From Thermoanaerobaculia bacterium (lineage in GTDB: Bacteria; Acidobacteriota; Thermoanaerobaculia; Gp7-AA8), in the NCBI GenBank assembly GCA_017883265.1, contig JADGNX010000005.1, positions 1-38,176 of the forward strand: DNA of 38,176 nucleotides. The letters run 5' to 3'. A model generated the notes under the pieces. It saw nothing but the letters and a program-made list of their open reading frames with translations, was not told where the DNA came from and ran no database searches. The translations under genes and the position numbers were made by a program. This document shows, piece by piece, positions 24,853-34,189 of the stretch. The first letter of the stretch is position 1; every line of letters begins with the position of its first letter.

Positions 24853-26235
24853 ATGGTCTTCTTTAACTACGCGACGATGCAGATGGCGGCGAAGATCGTT
24901 TACTACGGTCCAGGCCTCTGCGGAAAGACCACCAACCTTCACTGGATCTACGGCAAGACCTCCCCGCAGAGCCGTGGCGAGATGGTCAGCCTCGAGACCG
25001 AGACCGACCGGACCCTCTTTTTCGATCTGCTGCCGATCGACGTCGGAGTGATCGGCGGTTTCAAGACGCGGCTCCAGCTGTACACCATTCCCGGACAGGT
25101 CTTTTACAACACGACGCGAAAGCTGGTGCTCAAGGGAGTCGACGGCATTGTCTTTGTGGCCGATTCTCAGACCCCCATGCTCGATGCGAACGTCGAGAGC
25201 ATCAAGAATCTGCGCGAGAACCTCGCGGAGATCGGCCTGAACCTCGACGACATCCCGACGGTGATTCAGCTCAACAAACGCGACCTGCCGAACATCCTGG
25301 ACAAGAACACGATCCTGAGCGCCCTCGATCCTCAGGGTATTTACGAGCACACCGAGGCATCCGCGGTCGGAGGGATGGGCGTCTTCGAGACGTTGAAGCT
25401 GATCTCCAAACTGACCTTGCGCACCCTCCGCCGGAGGATGACCGGAGACGATGCGCGGTCGCCCACCGCTCGCAGGCCGCCAGAGAACTCGTTCCGCGCC
25501 CGCGTCCCGGAGCCACTGCGACCGCCGCAGCCGGTGGAGTTTTACGACCCCAATGCACCCGATGCCTCCGACGAAGAGCTCGGCGCGGCGATGACGATCC
25601 TCGAGCCGCCTCCGCCTCCGATGCCCGATCGTCCGTTCAAGGAGAGCTCGGAGCTCGAGGCCGTGAGGATTGAAGCGCCGGCCTCCATCGCAACGGTCGA
25701 CGCCCCGGCCGTGACGCCCGAGCCGGCTTCGGCGACCATCCCCGATTCCACGGCGGAGGACGTGATCTTCGACGCCGCGATCCTCGAGGATGTGCCGATT
25801 CCTTCCGCGGAGCTGCCGCATGACGCCGCGCCTGCTGCGATGCTCAAGGCTCCCGAACAGGAGATCGATTTCGGCCGGGCGGATAAGGCTCCGCGGACCG
25901 AAGAGCCGCAGGTGAAGCGTGTGAAGGTCCGCAACTCGGTCGACGTGATGGCAGAGCTCGAGGCGTTGCGGAAGAGAGCGACCCAGACGCCGCCGAAGGT
26001 GCGCCGCGAGACGCCGGCTCCCACCCCTGTCCAGACCCCCGGCAAGAGCATCGAGAGGAGCCTGTCGCTGGCGGCCGGCACGGACTGGCTCGGCAGGAGC
26101 CGGATCGCTCGTGTTACGCTATCGCTGGAAGACGAGAACTCCGGCGTCCTTCATCGATACGAACAGACCATCGATCTCGATGACGCCGACGGCGCGCAAT
26201 CGATCCTGCTGAATCTCAAGATCGACGCGCAATGA
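24853..26235 (+). CDS. MglA-like small Ras-type GTPase with long acidic/Pro-rich C-terminal extension
   Basis: MVFFNYATMQMAAKIVYYGPGLCGKTTNLHWIYGKTSPQSRGEMVSLETETDRTLFFDLLPIDVG...YTIPGQVFYNTTRKLVLKGVDGIVFVADSQ...QLNKRDLPNIL. Start trimmed from 24706 to ATG 24853. Confidence 0.92.
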   Translation: MVFFNYATMQMAAKIVYYGPGLCGKTTNLHWIYGKTSPQSRGEMVSLETETDRTLFFDLLPIDVGVIGGFKTRLQLYTIPGQVFYNTTRKLVLKGVDGIVFVADSQTPMLDANVESIKNLRENLAEIGLNLDDIPTVIQLNKRDLPNILDKNTILSALDPQGIYEHTEASAVGGMGVFETLKLISKLTLRTLRRRMTGDDARSPTARRPPENSFRARVPEPLRPPQPVEFYDPNAPDASDEELGAAMTILEPPPPPMPDRPFKESSELEAVRIEAPASIATVDAPAVTPEPASATIPDSTAEDVIFDAAILEDVPIPSAELPHDAAPAAMLKAPEQEIDFGRADKAPRTEEPQVKRVKVRNSVDVMAELEALRKRATQTPPKVRRETPAPTPVQTPGKSIERSLSLAAGTDWLGRSRIARVTLSLEDENSGVLHRYEQTIDLDDADGAQSILLNLKIDAQ

Positions 26236-27650
26236 GCCGCACGTTCGCGGCGACCGGGTGGGAGGGCGCGATGAACAGAACGGTTTCCGTACTGATGCTT
26301 CTGGCCCTCGGCTCGGTCTCCTGCGCCACGGCGCCTCCCCCTCACTCCGTTCCCTCGAATTCCTCCCAGCTCTCCGCCAGCACCTCGTCGAGCGCCACCG
26401 ACGCAGCCCGCTATCGAGCGGCACTGGAAGAGGCGTATGCGCAGATCGAGGCCCGATCCCAGGGCTCGGCCTCCTTGCCGCTCGTCGATGTCGACGCCGG
26501 ACTCTCGATGGAGATCCCGGATCACAAAGCGATCCGCGGCGCGCTGAGCTATTTTTCCACAGACCTGCACGAGAGCATTCAGACTTCGTTGGACCGCTCC
26601 AGAAAGTACAAGAGGATGATCGACTCGGTTCTCGCGGAGTACAAGCTTCCAAAGGGCCTGGCCTACCTGCCGGTCATCGAAAGCGCCTACCTGGAGACGC
26701 TGACCTCGCGCGCCGGTGCCCACGGCGTCTGGCAATTCATGCCCGATACCGCGCGGGAGTATGGCTTGCGGGTCGACTGGTGGGTCGATGAGCGCGCCGA
26801 CTTCGACAAAGCGACCCGGGCCGCCGCAGCCTACCTGCGCGATCTCTATGGACAATTCCACGACTGGCCTTTGACTCTGGCGGCCTACAACGCCGGACCC
26901 GGCCGGATCCGCCGGGCCCTCGACGAGAACGGCGCGACGGATTTCTGGCAGTTGCTCGAGGCCGGTGCGATTCCCAAGGAAACCCGCGGCTACGTGCCGA
27001 CCTTTTTTGCCACGCTCATGATCGCCAACGATCCGGCTGCCTACGGCTTCCAGCTCTCCGAGCCCGCGCATTCCGGCGAGGAAGAACGCCGCGTGGAGAT
27101 CGAGGGCCCGGTCTCCCTTCGTTATGTCGCCGAAGCCGGCAACATCGACGAGACACTGCTGCGCCGGCTGAACCCATCCCTCAGGCGCGGCATGGTTCCA
27201 CCCGGCCGTTGCGCGATCCGCGTACCGGCGCAGGCAGCATCGACCGTGGCGCAACGGGCCACCACCCTGCGCAGCGAAGACGCCCGAATCGCTCTGACCG
27301 CCTTCACCGTCCGGCCGGGCGACAGCCTCGCGGACCTGGCCGACGCCATCGGAACATCGACCGAGGTGCTCTCGCAGATGAATTCGCTGCGGGGTGGCGG
27401 CATTCACGAAGGCCAGACCATCTATCTTCCGGTGCGCGAACGAGAGCTCGCGTCGCTCCTCAATGACGAGGACGACGATTCGTACTACGCAGTGACGAAG
27501 GGCGACACAATCTATTCGATCGCCCGTAATCACGGCCTTTCGGTGGAAGAGCTTGTCGATCTGAACCAGCTCGATGCCGGACAGAAGCTCCGCATCGGCC
27601 AGAAACTTCGCACCACGGCACGCATGCCTCTGGCCGCCGGCGGCATGTAA
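26232..27650 (+). CDS. Lytic transglycosylase with C-terminal LysM repeats (MltD-like)
   Basis: PKGLAYLPVIESAYLETLTSRAGAHGVWQFMPDTAREYGLRVDWWVDER (SLT catalytic block), AAYNAGPGRIRRAL, LysM VRPGDSLADLADAIGTSTEVLSQMN and VTKGDTIYSIARNHGLSVEELVDLN. Alternative start ATG 26271. Confidence 0.93.
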   Translation: MSRTFAATGWEGAMNRTVSVLMLLALGSVSCATAPPPHSVPSNSSQLSASTSSSATDAARYRAALEEAYAQIEARSQGSASLPLVDVDAGLSMEIPDHKAIRGALSYFSTDLHESIQTSLDRSRKYKRMIDSVLAEYKLPKGLAYLPVIESAYLETLTSRAGAHGVWQFMPDTAREYGLRVDWWVDERADFDKATRAAAAYLRDLYGQFHDWPLTLAAYNAGPGRIRRALDENGATDFWQLLEAGAIPKETRGYVPTFFATLMIANDPAAYGFQLSEPAHSGEEERRVEIEGPVSLRYVAEAGNIDETLLRRLNPSLRRGMVPPGRCAIRVPAQAASTVAQRATTLRSEDARIALTAFTVRPGDSLADLADAIGTSTEVLSQMNSLRGGGIHEGQTIYLPVRERELASLLNDEDDDSYYAVTKGDTIYSIARNHGLSVEELVDLNQLDAGQKLRIGQKLRTTARMPLAAGGM

Positions 27651-27655
27651 CGGAG

Positions 27656-29050
27656 TTACAGGAACATCTTCATCGGATTCAGGATCCCGGTCGGATCGAA
27701 CTGCTCCTTGATCCGCTTCATCAAGCCGATCTCGACCGCTCCCTGCGTGATGGGGAGATACTCCTTCTGCACGTAGCCGATTCCGTGCTCGCCTGAAACC
27801 TGCCCGCCGAGCGAGGCCGTGTGCTGGAAGATCTCGGTGATTGCTTTCGGCAGCGCCACCCGCCAGGCCTCGTCATCGACGGTCTTGATGATGTTGCAGT
27901 GGATGTTGCCGTCGCCGGCGTGGCCGTAACAGATGACCAGCAGACCGTAGCGCGCAGCGATCTCCTTGACGCCTCGGATCAGCTCCGGGATCCTGTCGCG
28001 AGGAACGACGGTGTCCTCCTCCTTGTAGATGTTGATGCTCTTGACGGCCTCTCCGATCGAGCGCCGCAGCGACCAGATCTCGCGCATCCTCGGCTCATCC
28101 TGGGCCAGAAACACATCGTCCGCGCCCGACTCCATGCAGGCTTCGGCCATCATCATCGCTTCGGCGTCGACGCGCTCTTCGGTGAACCCGTCGGCCTCCA
28201 GAAGAAGATGCGCCGCAGCATCGGGATGCGGCCACTCCTTACCCAGCTGCTTGATCGCGCACTGCGCCGCATCGCGCTCGATGAGCTCGCAGGCGCTCGG
28301 CTGTACACCCTTCGAAAATGCGGCGGTCACTGCGATCGCCGCTTTGTCCAGCGAGTCGAACGGCGCCAGGAGAACCTTGCGGAACGGCGGCCAGGGAAGC
28401 AGCTTGAAGAAGATCTTCGTGGTGATGGCCAGCGTCCCCTCGGAGCCGACCAGAAGCTGTGTGAGGTTGTAGCCGCTGACATCCTTGTAGAGCTTGCCGC
28501 CCGTTTTGATCAGCGAGCCGTCCGCGAGGACGGCCTCCAGTCCCATCACGAAGTCCTTGGTCACGCCATATTTGACCGCGCGCGGTCCGCCGGCGTTCTC
28601 GGCGACGTTGCCGCCGAGGGTGCATGAGCCGCGCGAAGCCGGGTCAGGCGGGTAGTAGAGACCGACCTTCTCGACCTCCTCCTGAAAAACCTGCGTGATC
28701 ACCCCCGGCTCGACGACTCCCATCAGATTGCTGCGATCGATCTCCACGATGGCATTCATCCGATGGCATGAGAGGAGGATGCCTCCCAGCACCGGAAGGG
28801 CGCCCCCCGAAAGGCCGGTGCCGCCGGCACGGGCAGTCACCGGGACGTGATGCTCGAAGGCGATGCGCATGATGGCCTGCACCTGCTCGGCCGTTCGCGG
28901 CAGCACCGCCACCTCGGGCATGAACACGAGATCCTCGGTGTAATCGGATGCGAACGGCGTCAGCGTCTCCTCGTCGGTCACCACGCCGTCCGGGCCGAGC
29001 ACATCGGTCAACTTCTTCAAAACCCCATCTGTGACTCGGTTGAATTCCAT
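27656..29050 (-). CDS. glcD: FAD-linked oxidase, glycolate oxidase GlcD-like
   Basis: VPVTARAGGTGLSGGALPVLGGILLS, CTLGGNVAENAGGPRAVKYGVTKDFVMGLE, YGHAGDGNIHCNI, SGEHGIG. Start may be ATG 29050 (MEFNRVTDG) rather than 29059. Confidence 0.93.
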   Translation of the reverse strand: MEFNRVTDGVLKKLTDVLGPDGVVTDEETLTPFASDYTEDLVFMPEVAVLPRTAEQVQAIMRIAFEHHVPVTARAGGTGLSGGALPVLGGILLSCHRMNAIVEIDRSNLMGVVEPGVITQVFQEEVEKVGLYYPPDPASRGSCTLGGNVAENAGGPRAVKYGVTKDFVMGLEAVLADGSLIKTGGKLYKDVSGYNLTQLLVGSEGTLAITTKIFFKLLPWPPFRKVLLAPFDSLDKAAIAVTAAFSKGVQPSACELIERDAAQCAIKQLGKEWPHPDAAAHLLLEADGFTEERVDAEAMMMAEACMESGADDVFLAQDEPRMREIWSLRRSIGEAVKSINIYKEEDTVVPRDRIPELIRGVKEIAARYGLLVICYGHAGDGNIHCNIIKTVDDEAWRVALPKAITEIFQHTASLGGQVSGEHGIGYVQKEYLPITQGAVEIGLMKRIKEQFDPTGILNPMKMFL

Positions 29051-29089
29051 GCCCGGCATTGTAGAGGGAAGTACTCGTAGAATGACGAC

Positions 29090-29845
29090 GTGCCGAGGGA
29101 TGCGCGGGGCGTCGATCTCGAATTTGCGCTGCCACCACGCCGCGTGATCTCGCTCGTGCCTTCGTTGACCGAGACGCTGTTCGATCTCGGCGCCGGAGGA
29201 GCGGTCGTCGGCATCACCGACTACTGCATCTTTCCACCGGACTTAACGGCCACCCGCGTCGGCGGCACGAAGAATCCCGATCTCGCTGCCATCCGCGCGC
29301 TGAAGCCGGACCTCGTCCATCTCAACGTCGAAGAGAATCTCAAACGCCATGCCGATGAGATCGCGGCGTTCGCGCCGATCTTCGTAACTGAGCCGAAGAG
29401 CGTGGCCGACGTCGACGCGCTATTCGGCACGCTCGGCATGATTCACGGCGTGCCCGATGCCGCCCGACGGCTGCAGACGAAGCTGAAAGAGGCCGAAGCG
29501 GGATTTGCCGGACGACAGCCGTTCACCTTCGCCTGTCCCATCTGGAAGGATCCCTGGATGTGGTGCGGCGGCGACACCTATGTCTCGTCGCTCATCGAGG
29601 CTGCCGGCGGCGTCAACCTCCTGGCGGAGGCATCGCGATATCCGAAGCGCGAGCTAATCGACGTGATCAGCCTGAGCCCTGAAGTCATCTTCCTGCCGGA
29701 CGAGCCGTATCTCTTCACGCAAGCCGATGCCGCAGCGCTGCGCGATCAGTCAACCGCTCGCGTCGTGGGACCCTTTCCCGGACACCTCGTCACCTGGCAC
29801 GGCTCCCGGACGATCGCCGGGCTCGAGTTTCTGGCGAGCGCTTGA
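29090..29845 (+). CDS. Helical backbone metal receptor / BtuF-like substrate-binding protein
   Basis: 251 aa; RVISLVPSLTETLFDLGAGGAVVGITDYCIFP, RVGGTKNPDLAAIRALKPDLVHLN; no signal peptide visible; GTG start. Confidence 0.85.
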   Translation: MPRDARGVDLEFALPPRRVISLVPSLTETLFDLGAGGAVVGITDYCIFPPDLTATRVGGTKNPDLAAIRALKPDLVHLNVEENLKRHADEIAAFAPIFVTEPKSVADVDALFGTLGMIHGVPDAARRLQTKLKEAEAGFAGRQPFTFACPIWKDPWMWCGGDTYVSSLIEAAGGVNLLAEASRYPKRELIDVISLSPEVIFLPDEPYLFTQADAAALRDQSTARVVGPFPGHLVTWHGSRTIAGLEFLASA

Positions 29846-29940
29846 CAACGTGCGACGATATCGACAGCGGTGGAGCGGAGACATCTCCGTAGCCCAGTGC
29901 GGCCGAGACGAGGCCGATCGATCTGAAGGTATGGAGTGGG

Positions 29941-29975
29941 TTGTACTTGTCTGTACAAAGTACTTGACAGATAAT
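29941..29975 (+). promoter_or_regulatory. Candidate promoter with overlapping operator upstream of ankyrin lipoprotein
   Basis: TTGTAC-TTGTCT-GTACAA inverted repeat (29941-29958); TTGTCT (29947-29952), 17-bp spacer, GATAAT (29970-29975). Confidence 0.45.
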
Positions 29976-30046
29976 GGCTCGGCACCCAGATTGATCACAT
30001 CAGTGACGGTTGACCTTTTGCGCACCGGCTGACTGAACGGAGGCCA

Positions 30047-30613
30047 ATGCGACTCTTCGCGCTTCTTGCCGGTGCCCTTCTTCTCGCGGGCTGCTTCGCG
30101 GAGCCGCGAGACACTCCTCCGCTCGTCGTCGCCGCGCGTGATGGGAACGCAGCGGCGGTGCACGAGATCGTCAAGAGCGGCGCCGACCCGAACGCCGAAT
30201 ACGGGGGTCTCAACTGGACACCGCTCATGCACGCGATTGACAAGAATCAGATCGGCTCGGTGGAGGCGCTTCTCGATTCCGGCGCGGACGTCAACCGGAC
30301 GGGCGAATACGAAACGGAGCCGAGGACGAAACAACGAGGTGTTACTCCGTTGATGATGGCCGCGGGTTACGGCTATACGCCCATCGTTGAACTGTTGCTG
30401 CGACGCGGCGCCGATCCGGCGCGAGCCGATGGTGACGGGAATCGCGCTCTCGATTATGCGCTAACTGGCACACTCTATCGAATCACATTATTTGAGTGTC
30501 AGGACAGTACGGTTCGTGCGCTGATCGCGGCTCACGCTCCGTTGGGCATCAGTAGTGACTCCCGCCGGTGGGCGAGTATCAAGCGGTGCAATGCTCTCGC
30601 TCTGTTGCGATGA
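30047..30613 (+). CDS. Ankyrin-repeat lipoprotein
   Basis: 188 aa; lipobox LLAGC; DTPPLVVAARDGNAAAVHEIVKSGADPNAEYGGLNWTPLMHAIDKNQIGSVEALLDSGADVNRTG; GGAGG SD. Confidence 0.9.
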   Translation: MRLFALLAGALLLAGCFAEPRDTPPLVVAARDGNAAAVHEIVKSGADPNAEYGGLNWTPLMHAIDKNQIGSVEALLDSGADVNRTGEYETEPRTKQRGVTPLMMAAGYGYTPIVELLLRRGADPARADGDGNRALDYALTGTLYRITLFECQDSTVRALIAAHAPLGISSDSRRWASIKRCNALALLR

Positions 30614-30679
30614 CAGCATTTTGCCGCGATGACGCGCTCCCTGTGCGCGACAAGACCACTGCTCACCACCACACAACGT

Positions 30680-30895
30680 CTATTTCGGCGGCAGCTGGTC
30701 GGGATCGTTGTCGGCGAGGTCGCCTTTCAGACCGGGAGCGGGGCGTGGCGAGTTCTGGCCGCTGTGCTCCTCGTGCGCCTCTCCCTTGTAGCCGAGGGTC
30801 TCGCTGCCTTTGATGACGCGGATGCGCTCGACCTCGCTCTCGACTGCCCCTTTGGCGTCGCCGCCGGTGTCGTTGTCCGTGACCTTCTGGGTCAT
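30680..30895 (-). CDS. Small hydrophilic hypothetical protein
   Basis: MTQKVTDNDTGGDAKGAVESEVERIRVIKGSETLGYKGEAHEEHSGQNSPRPAPGLKGDLADNDPDQLPPK, downstream of and codirectional with the KorB-like gene. Confidence 0.45.
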   Translation of the reverse strand: MTQKVTDNDTGGDAKGAVESEVERIRVIKGSETLGYKGEAHEEHSGQNSPRPAPGLKGDLADNDPDQLPPK

Positions 30896-30921
30896 CGCGA
30901 CCTCCGTTTGTCGCACTCGTA

Positions 30922-31974
30922 CTACATCAGCTCCTGCATGATCGCGTCCAGCGCTTCGCGCGACGGCTTGGTAACGTCCGCAGTCAGGCTGTACAGGGGC
31001 TGGTCGACGACGTTCAGCAGCTCGGTGAAGCTCTTCTTTTCCGGCGTGAGGAAGATGAGGCCGGTCAGCATCTGCCCGGCCTGGGTTGCCTCGTGGAGGC
31101 GCGAGATGGCCTGGATGGTGTTGGTGGGGTCGTAGTCTTCCTCGAGCTTCCTGAGGAGCACCGTCGAGCCGTCATGCATCGTCACTTCCCGGACCGTGCC
31201 GGGCTCGTAGTCCACCTCGATCTGCTCATAGGACGGCACGAAACCGATCTGGTGGAGGAGCTCCTGATGTTCTTTGGAGTAGGTGTAGCCCTTGGTCGAC
31301 CCCTCATGATTGTTGAAGGTGACGCAGGGCGAGATCACGTCGATGACCGCCGTACCGCTGTGGGCGATGGAGGCCTTGAGAATATTGACCATCTGCTTGG
31401 GGTCGCCTGCGAAACCGCGGGCCACGAATCCGCAACCGAGCTCCACGGCCAGGGCGCAGAGGTCCATCGGCGGCAGATCGTTCACAACGCCGCTCTTGAG
31501 CTTCGACCCCTCGTCCGCGGTCGCTGAGAACTGCCCTTTGGTCAACCCGTACACCCCGTTGTTCTCGATGATGTAGATGATGGGGATGTTGCGCCGGACC
31601 ATGTGCATGAACTGCCCGAGCCCGATCGAGGCAGTGTCTCCATCGCCGGAGATCCCGATGCCGATCAGCTTGTGATTCGCCAGGATGGCCCCGGTGGCAA
31701 CCGAAGGCATCCGTCCATGGACCGAGTTGAACCCGTGCGAGCGCGAGAGGAAGTAGGCCGGCGTCTTGGAAGAGCAGCCGATCCCGGAGAACTTGGCGAC
31801 GTTCTCCGCCTTGACGCTCATCTCGTAAAACGCGCGAATGATCTGGTTGGTGACGGCATCGTGGCCGCAACCGGCGCAGAGCGTCGACTTGCCGCCGCCG
31901 TAGTCGAGCGCCTTGAGGCCCAGCCGGTTTTCCTTCGGCACCTCAGTGGTCGATTTGATCGTGCTGTCCGCCAT
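30922..31974 (-). CDS. korB: 2-oxoacid:ferredoxin oxidoreductase subunit beta
   Basis: STLCAGCGHDAVTNQII, FSGIGCSSKTPAYFLSRSHGFNSVHGRMPSVATGAILAN, IGISGDGDTASIGLGQFMHMVRRNIPIIYIIENNGVYGLTKGQFSAT; SD AAGGAG. Confidence 0.94.
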   Translation of the reverse strand: MADSTIKSTTEVPKENRLGLKALDYGGGKSTLCAGCGHDAVTNQIIRAFYEMSVKAENVAKFSGIGCSSKTPAYFLSRSHGFNSVHGRMPSVATGAILANHKLIGIGISGDGDTASIGLGQFMHMVRRNIPIIYIIENNGVYGLTKGQFSATADEGSKLKSGVVNDLPPMDLCALAVELGCGFVARGFAGDPKQMVNILKASIAHSGTAVIDVISPCVTFNNHEGSTKGYTYSKEHQELLHQIGFVPSYEQIEVDYEPGTVREVTMHDGSTVLLRKLEEDYDPTNTIQAISRLHEATQAGQMLTGLIFLTPEKKSFTELLNVVDQPLYSLTADVTKPSREALDAIMQELM

Positions 31975-31986
31975 CGTGCTTCTCCT

Positions 31987-33939
31987 TTAATCCTGTCCAT
32001 CACCTTTGAAACCCAACGGAGGAGGGCCCTGCATGGGCACCCGTGACGAGCTCACCTCTGGCGCGGGCGATTTGCCCGGCCCGGAAGGAGACGACGCCAC
32101 TTCTTCCATGGTCAGCACGGCGTTGGTGATGAATCGCGCATCGCACGGCAGGCCGCTGTAGTGGAGGATCTTCCGGATCTTCGACTGATCGCTTCCGACC
32201 TCCAGACGGATGAGGTCGCCCATCTGGCCGTCCCGATTCTGCTCCACGACGTAAACGTGCTCATGCTCGGCCACGAAGGCCTTCAGCTCGCTGGTGAAGG
32301 GAAGGGCTCGCAGGCGCAAGTAGCTGGTGTCGATGTTCTTCTCTTTCTTTAGCTGGTGACGGCTCTCCTGCAGCGCGAAGTCGGTCGTGCCGTAGGCCAC
32401 CAGTCCGATCCTCGCTCCCTCCACCCGTTCGATGGCCGGTTTCGGAACGAACTTGCGAGCGGTCTCGTTCTTCCTGGCCAGCCGGTCCACCGTGGCCTTG
32501 TAATCTTCCGGACGTTCCGAGTAGCGCGCGTAGGCGTCGTGACCGGAGCCGCGCGTGAAGTAGGCGGCATCGAGGTGTGCCGTACCGGGCACCGTGCGAT
32601 AGGGAATGCCGTCGCCATCGACATCGAGGTAGCGGCCCCATTTCCCTCCGAGCTCGGTCAGCTTCTCGGCCGTCATGATCTTCCCGCGGCGGAACTCCTT
32701 CTCCGGATACTTGAATGGATCCGACATCCAGTTGTTCATGCCGAGATCGAGATCGGACAGCACGAAGACAGGAGTCTGAAACATCTCGGCCAGGTCGAGG
32801 GCCTCGATGGCGAAGTCGAAGCACTCCGACACGCTGCTGGGGATGAGAACGATGTGCTGGGTGTCGCCGTGCGACAGGGTGAAGACCTCCAGCACGTCAC
32901 CCTGGCTGGTCCGCGTCGGCAGACCGGTCGACGGTCCGACCCGCTGGATGTCCCAGATCACGCCCGGGATCTCGGCGAAGTAGCCCAGCCCGACGAACTC
33001 CGCCATGAGAGAGATGCCCGGGCCCGAGGTCGAGGTCATCGACCGGGCCCCGGCCCAACCCGCGCCGAGTACCATGCCGACGGCTGCCAGCTCGTCTTCG
33101 GCCTGTACGACGGCAAACGTCGCTTTCCCGTTCTCGTCGACGCGGTACTCCTTGAGGTAGTCGATCATCGACTCGACTAGAGACGATGACGGGGTGATCG
33201 GGTACCAGGTCACGACCTGCACTCCGCCGAAGACCGATCCGATGGCCGCGGCCGCGTTGCCATCGATGATGATCTTCCCCTCGGTCTTGTGCATCCGTTC
33301 GATGCGGAAACGCTGCTGTCCTTCGAGCGCGGTGCGGGTGTGCTCCATCCCTTTGTCAATGGCCTGGACGTTCAGGTCGACCGCTTTCTTCTTTCCCTTG
33401 AACTGCTTGTTGAGAGCGGTGACGATCTCCTGGCGGTCGATGCCGATCAGCTCGGCCACGATGCCGACGTAGAGCATGTTTGCCAGGAGCTTGCGCAGGC
33501 GCGGATCGGTCGTGAGCTCCATCGCCAGTTTAGCGAACGGCACCTCGTAGAAGAGAAGGTCACTCCGCATGACCCTGCAATTGAGCGGAGCGTCGTAGAT
33601 GCAGATCGAGCCGGCCGTGAGCGCCTCGACGTCCTCCTTCACGGTCTGCGCGTTCATGCAGACCAGAATGTCGACCTCCTTCTTCCGGGCGATCCAGCCA
33701 TCCTTGTTGGCCCGGATGGTGAACCAGGTCGGCAGCCCGGCGATGTTCGAAGGGAACATGTTCTTGCCGCTCACCGGCACGCCCATCTGAAAGATCGAGC
33801 GCATCAGTACGCTGTTCGACGACTGCGAGCCCGATCCGTTGACCGTGGCCACATGGATCGTGAGGTCGTTGATCACCGGCCCGTCGCCCGGCGACCAGTT
33901 TTCTTCCAGCGCTGCAGGGACAATCAGAGTTTCAGACAC
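31987..33939 (-). CDS. korA: 2-oxoacid:ferredoxin oxidoreductase, fused gamma-alpha subunit
   Basis: N-terminal gamma domain (NGSGSQSSNSVLMRSIFQMGVPVSGKNMFPSNIAGLPTWFTIRAN) fused to the alpha domain (YPITPSSSLVESM...SGPGISLMAEF). GTG 33939 with SD AAGGAG preferred over ATG 33981. Confidence 0.93.
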   Translation of the reverse strand: MSETLIVPAALEENWSPGDGPVINDLTIHVATVNGSGSQSSNSVLMRSIFQMGVPVSGKNMFPSNIAGLPTWFTIRANKDGWIARKKEVDILVCMNAQTVKEDVEALTAGSICIYDAPLNCRVMRSDLLFYEVPFAKLAMELTTDPRLRKLLANMLYVGIVAELIGIDRQEIVTALNKQFKGKKKAVDLNVQAIDKGMEHTRTALEGQQRFRIERMHKTEGKIIIDGNAAAAIGSVFGGVQVVTWYPITPSSSLVESMIDYLKEYRVDENGKATFAVVQAEDELAAVGMVLGAGWAGARSMTSTSGPGISLMAEFVGLGYFAEIPGVIWDIQRVGPSTGLPTRTSQGDVLEVFTLSHGDTQHIVLIPSSVSECFDFAIEALDLAEMFQTPVFVLSDLDLGMNNWMSDPFKYPEKEFRRGKIMTAEKLTELGGKWGRYLDVDGDGIPYRTVPGTAHLDAAYFTRGSGHDAYARYSERPEDYKATVDRLARKNETARKFVPKPAIERVEGARIGLVAYGTTDFALQESRHQLKKEKNIDTSYLRLRALPFTSELKAFVAEHEHVYVVEQNRDGQMGDLIRLEVGSDQSKIRKILHYSGLPCDARFITNAVLTMEEVASSPSGPGKSPAPEVSSSRVPMQGPPPLGFKGDGQD

Positions 33940-34189
33940 CTTGGACTCCTTCTGCTGGTCGATTGAGGCGCGTTCAAACACGCGTCCGGATGAGGGATAC
34001 GGAAATGCGGCCGCCGGAGACGAGCGTCCCCTCGATATCCGACCCCTTCCGCGATTCCAGGATTCGTTGGCCAGCCATTCCGGCAGTGAGCGCGTCGCAC
34101 AGAATCACGCGATCTCGTTCGTGCCGCGCGATTGTATCAAAGGATGGAGCGAGACGCGGGGTCCTCAGCCTCATGTTAGAGTCCCCTCG

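Noticed and set aside
26151-27533. 460-aa minus-strand ORF
   Set aside because: Antisense to the MltD-like lytic transglycosylase, which has clear catalytic and LysM motifs.
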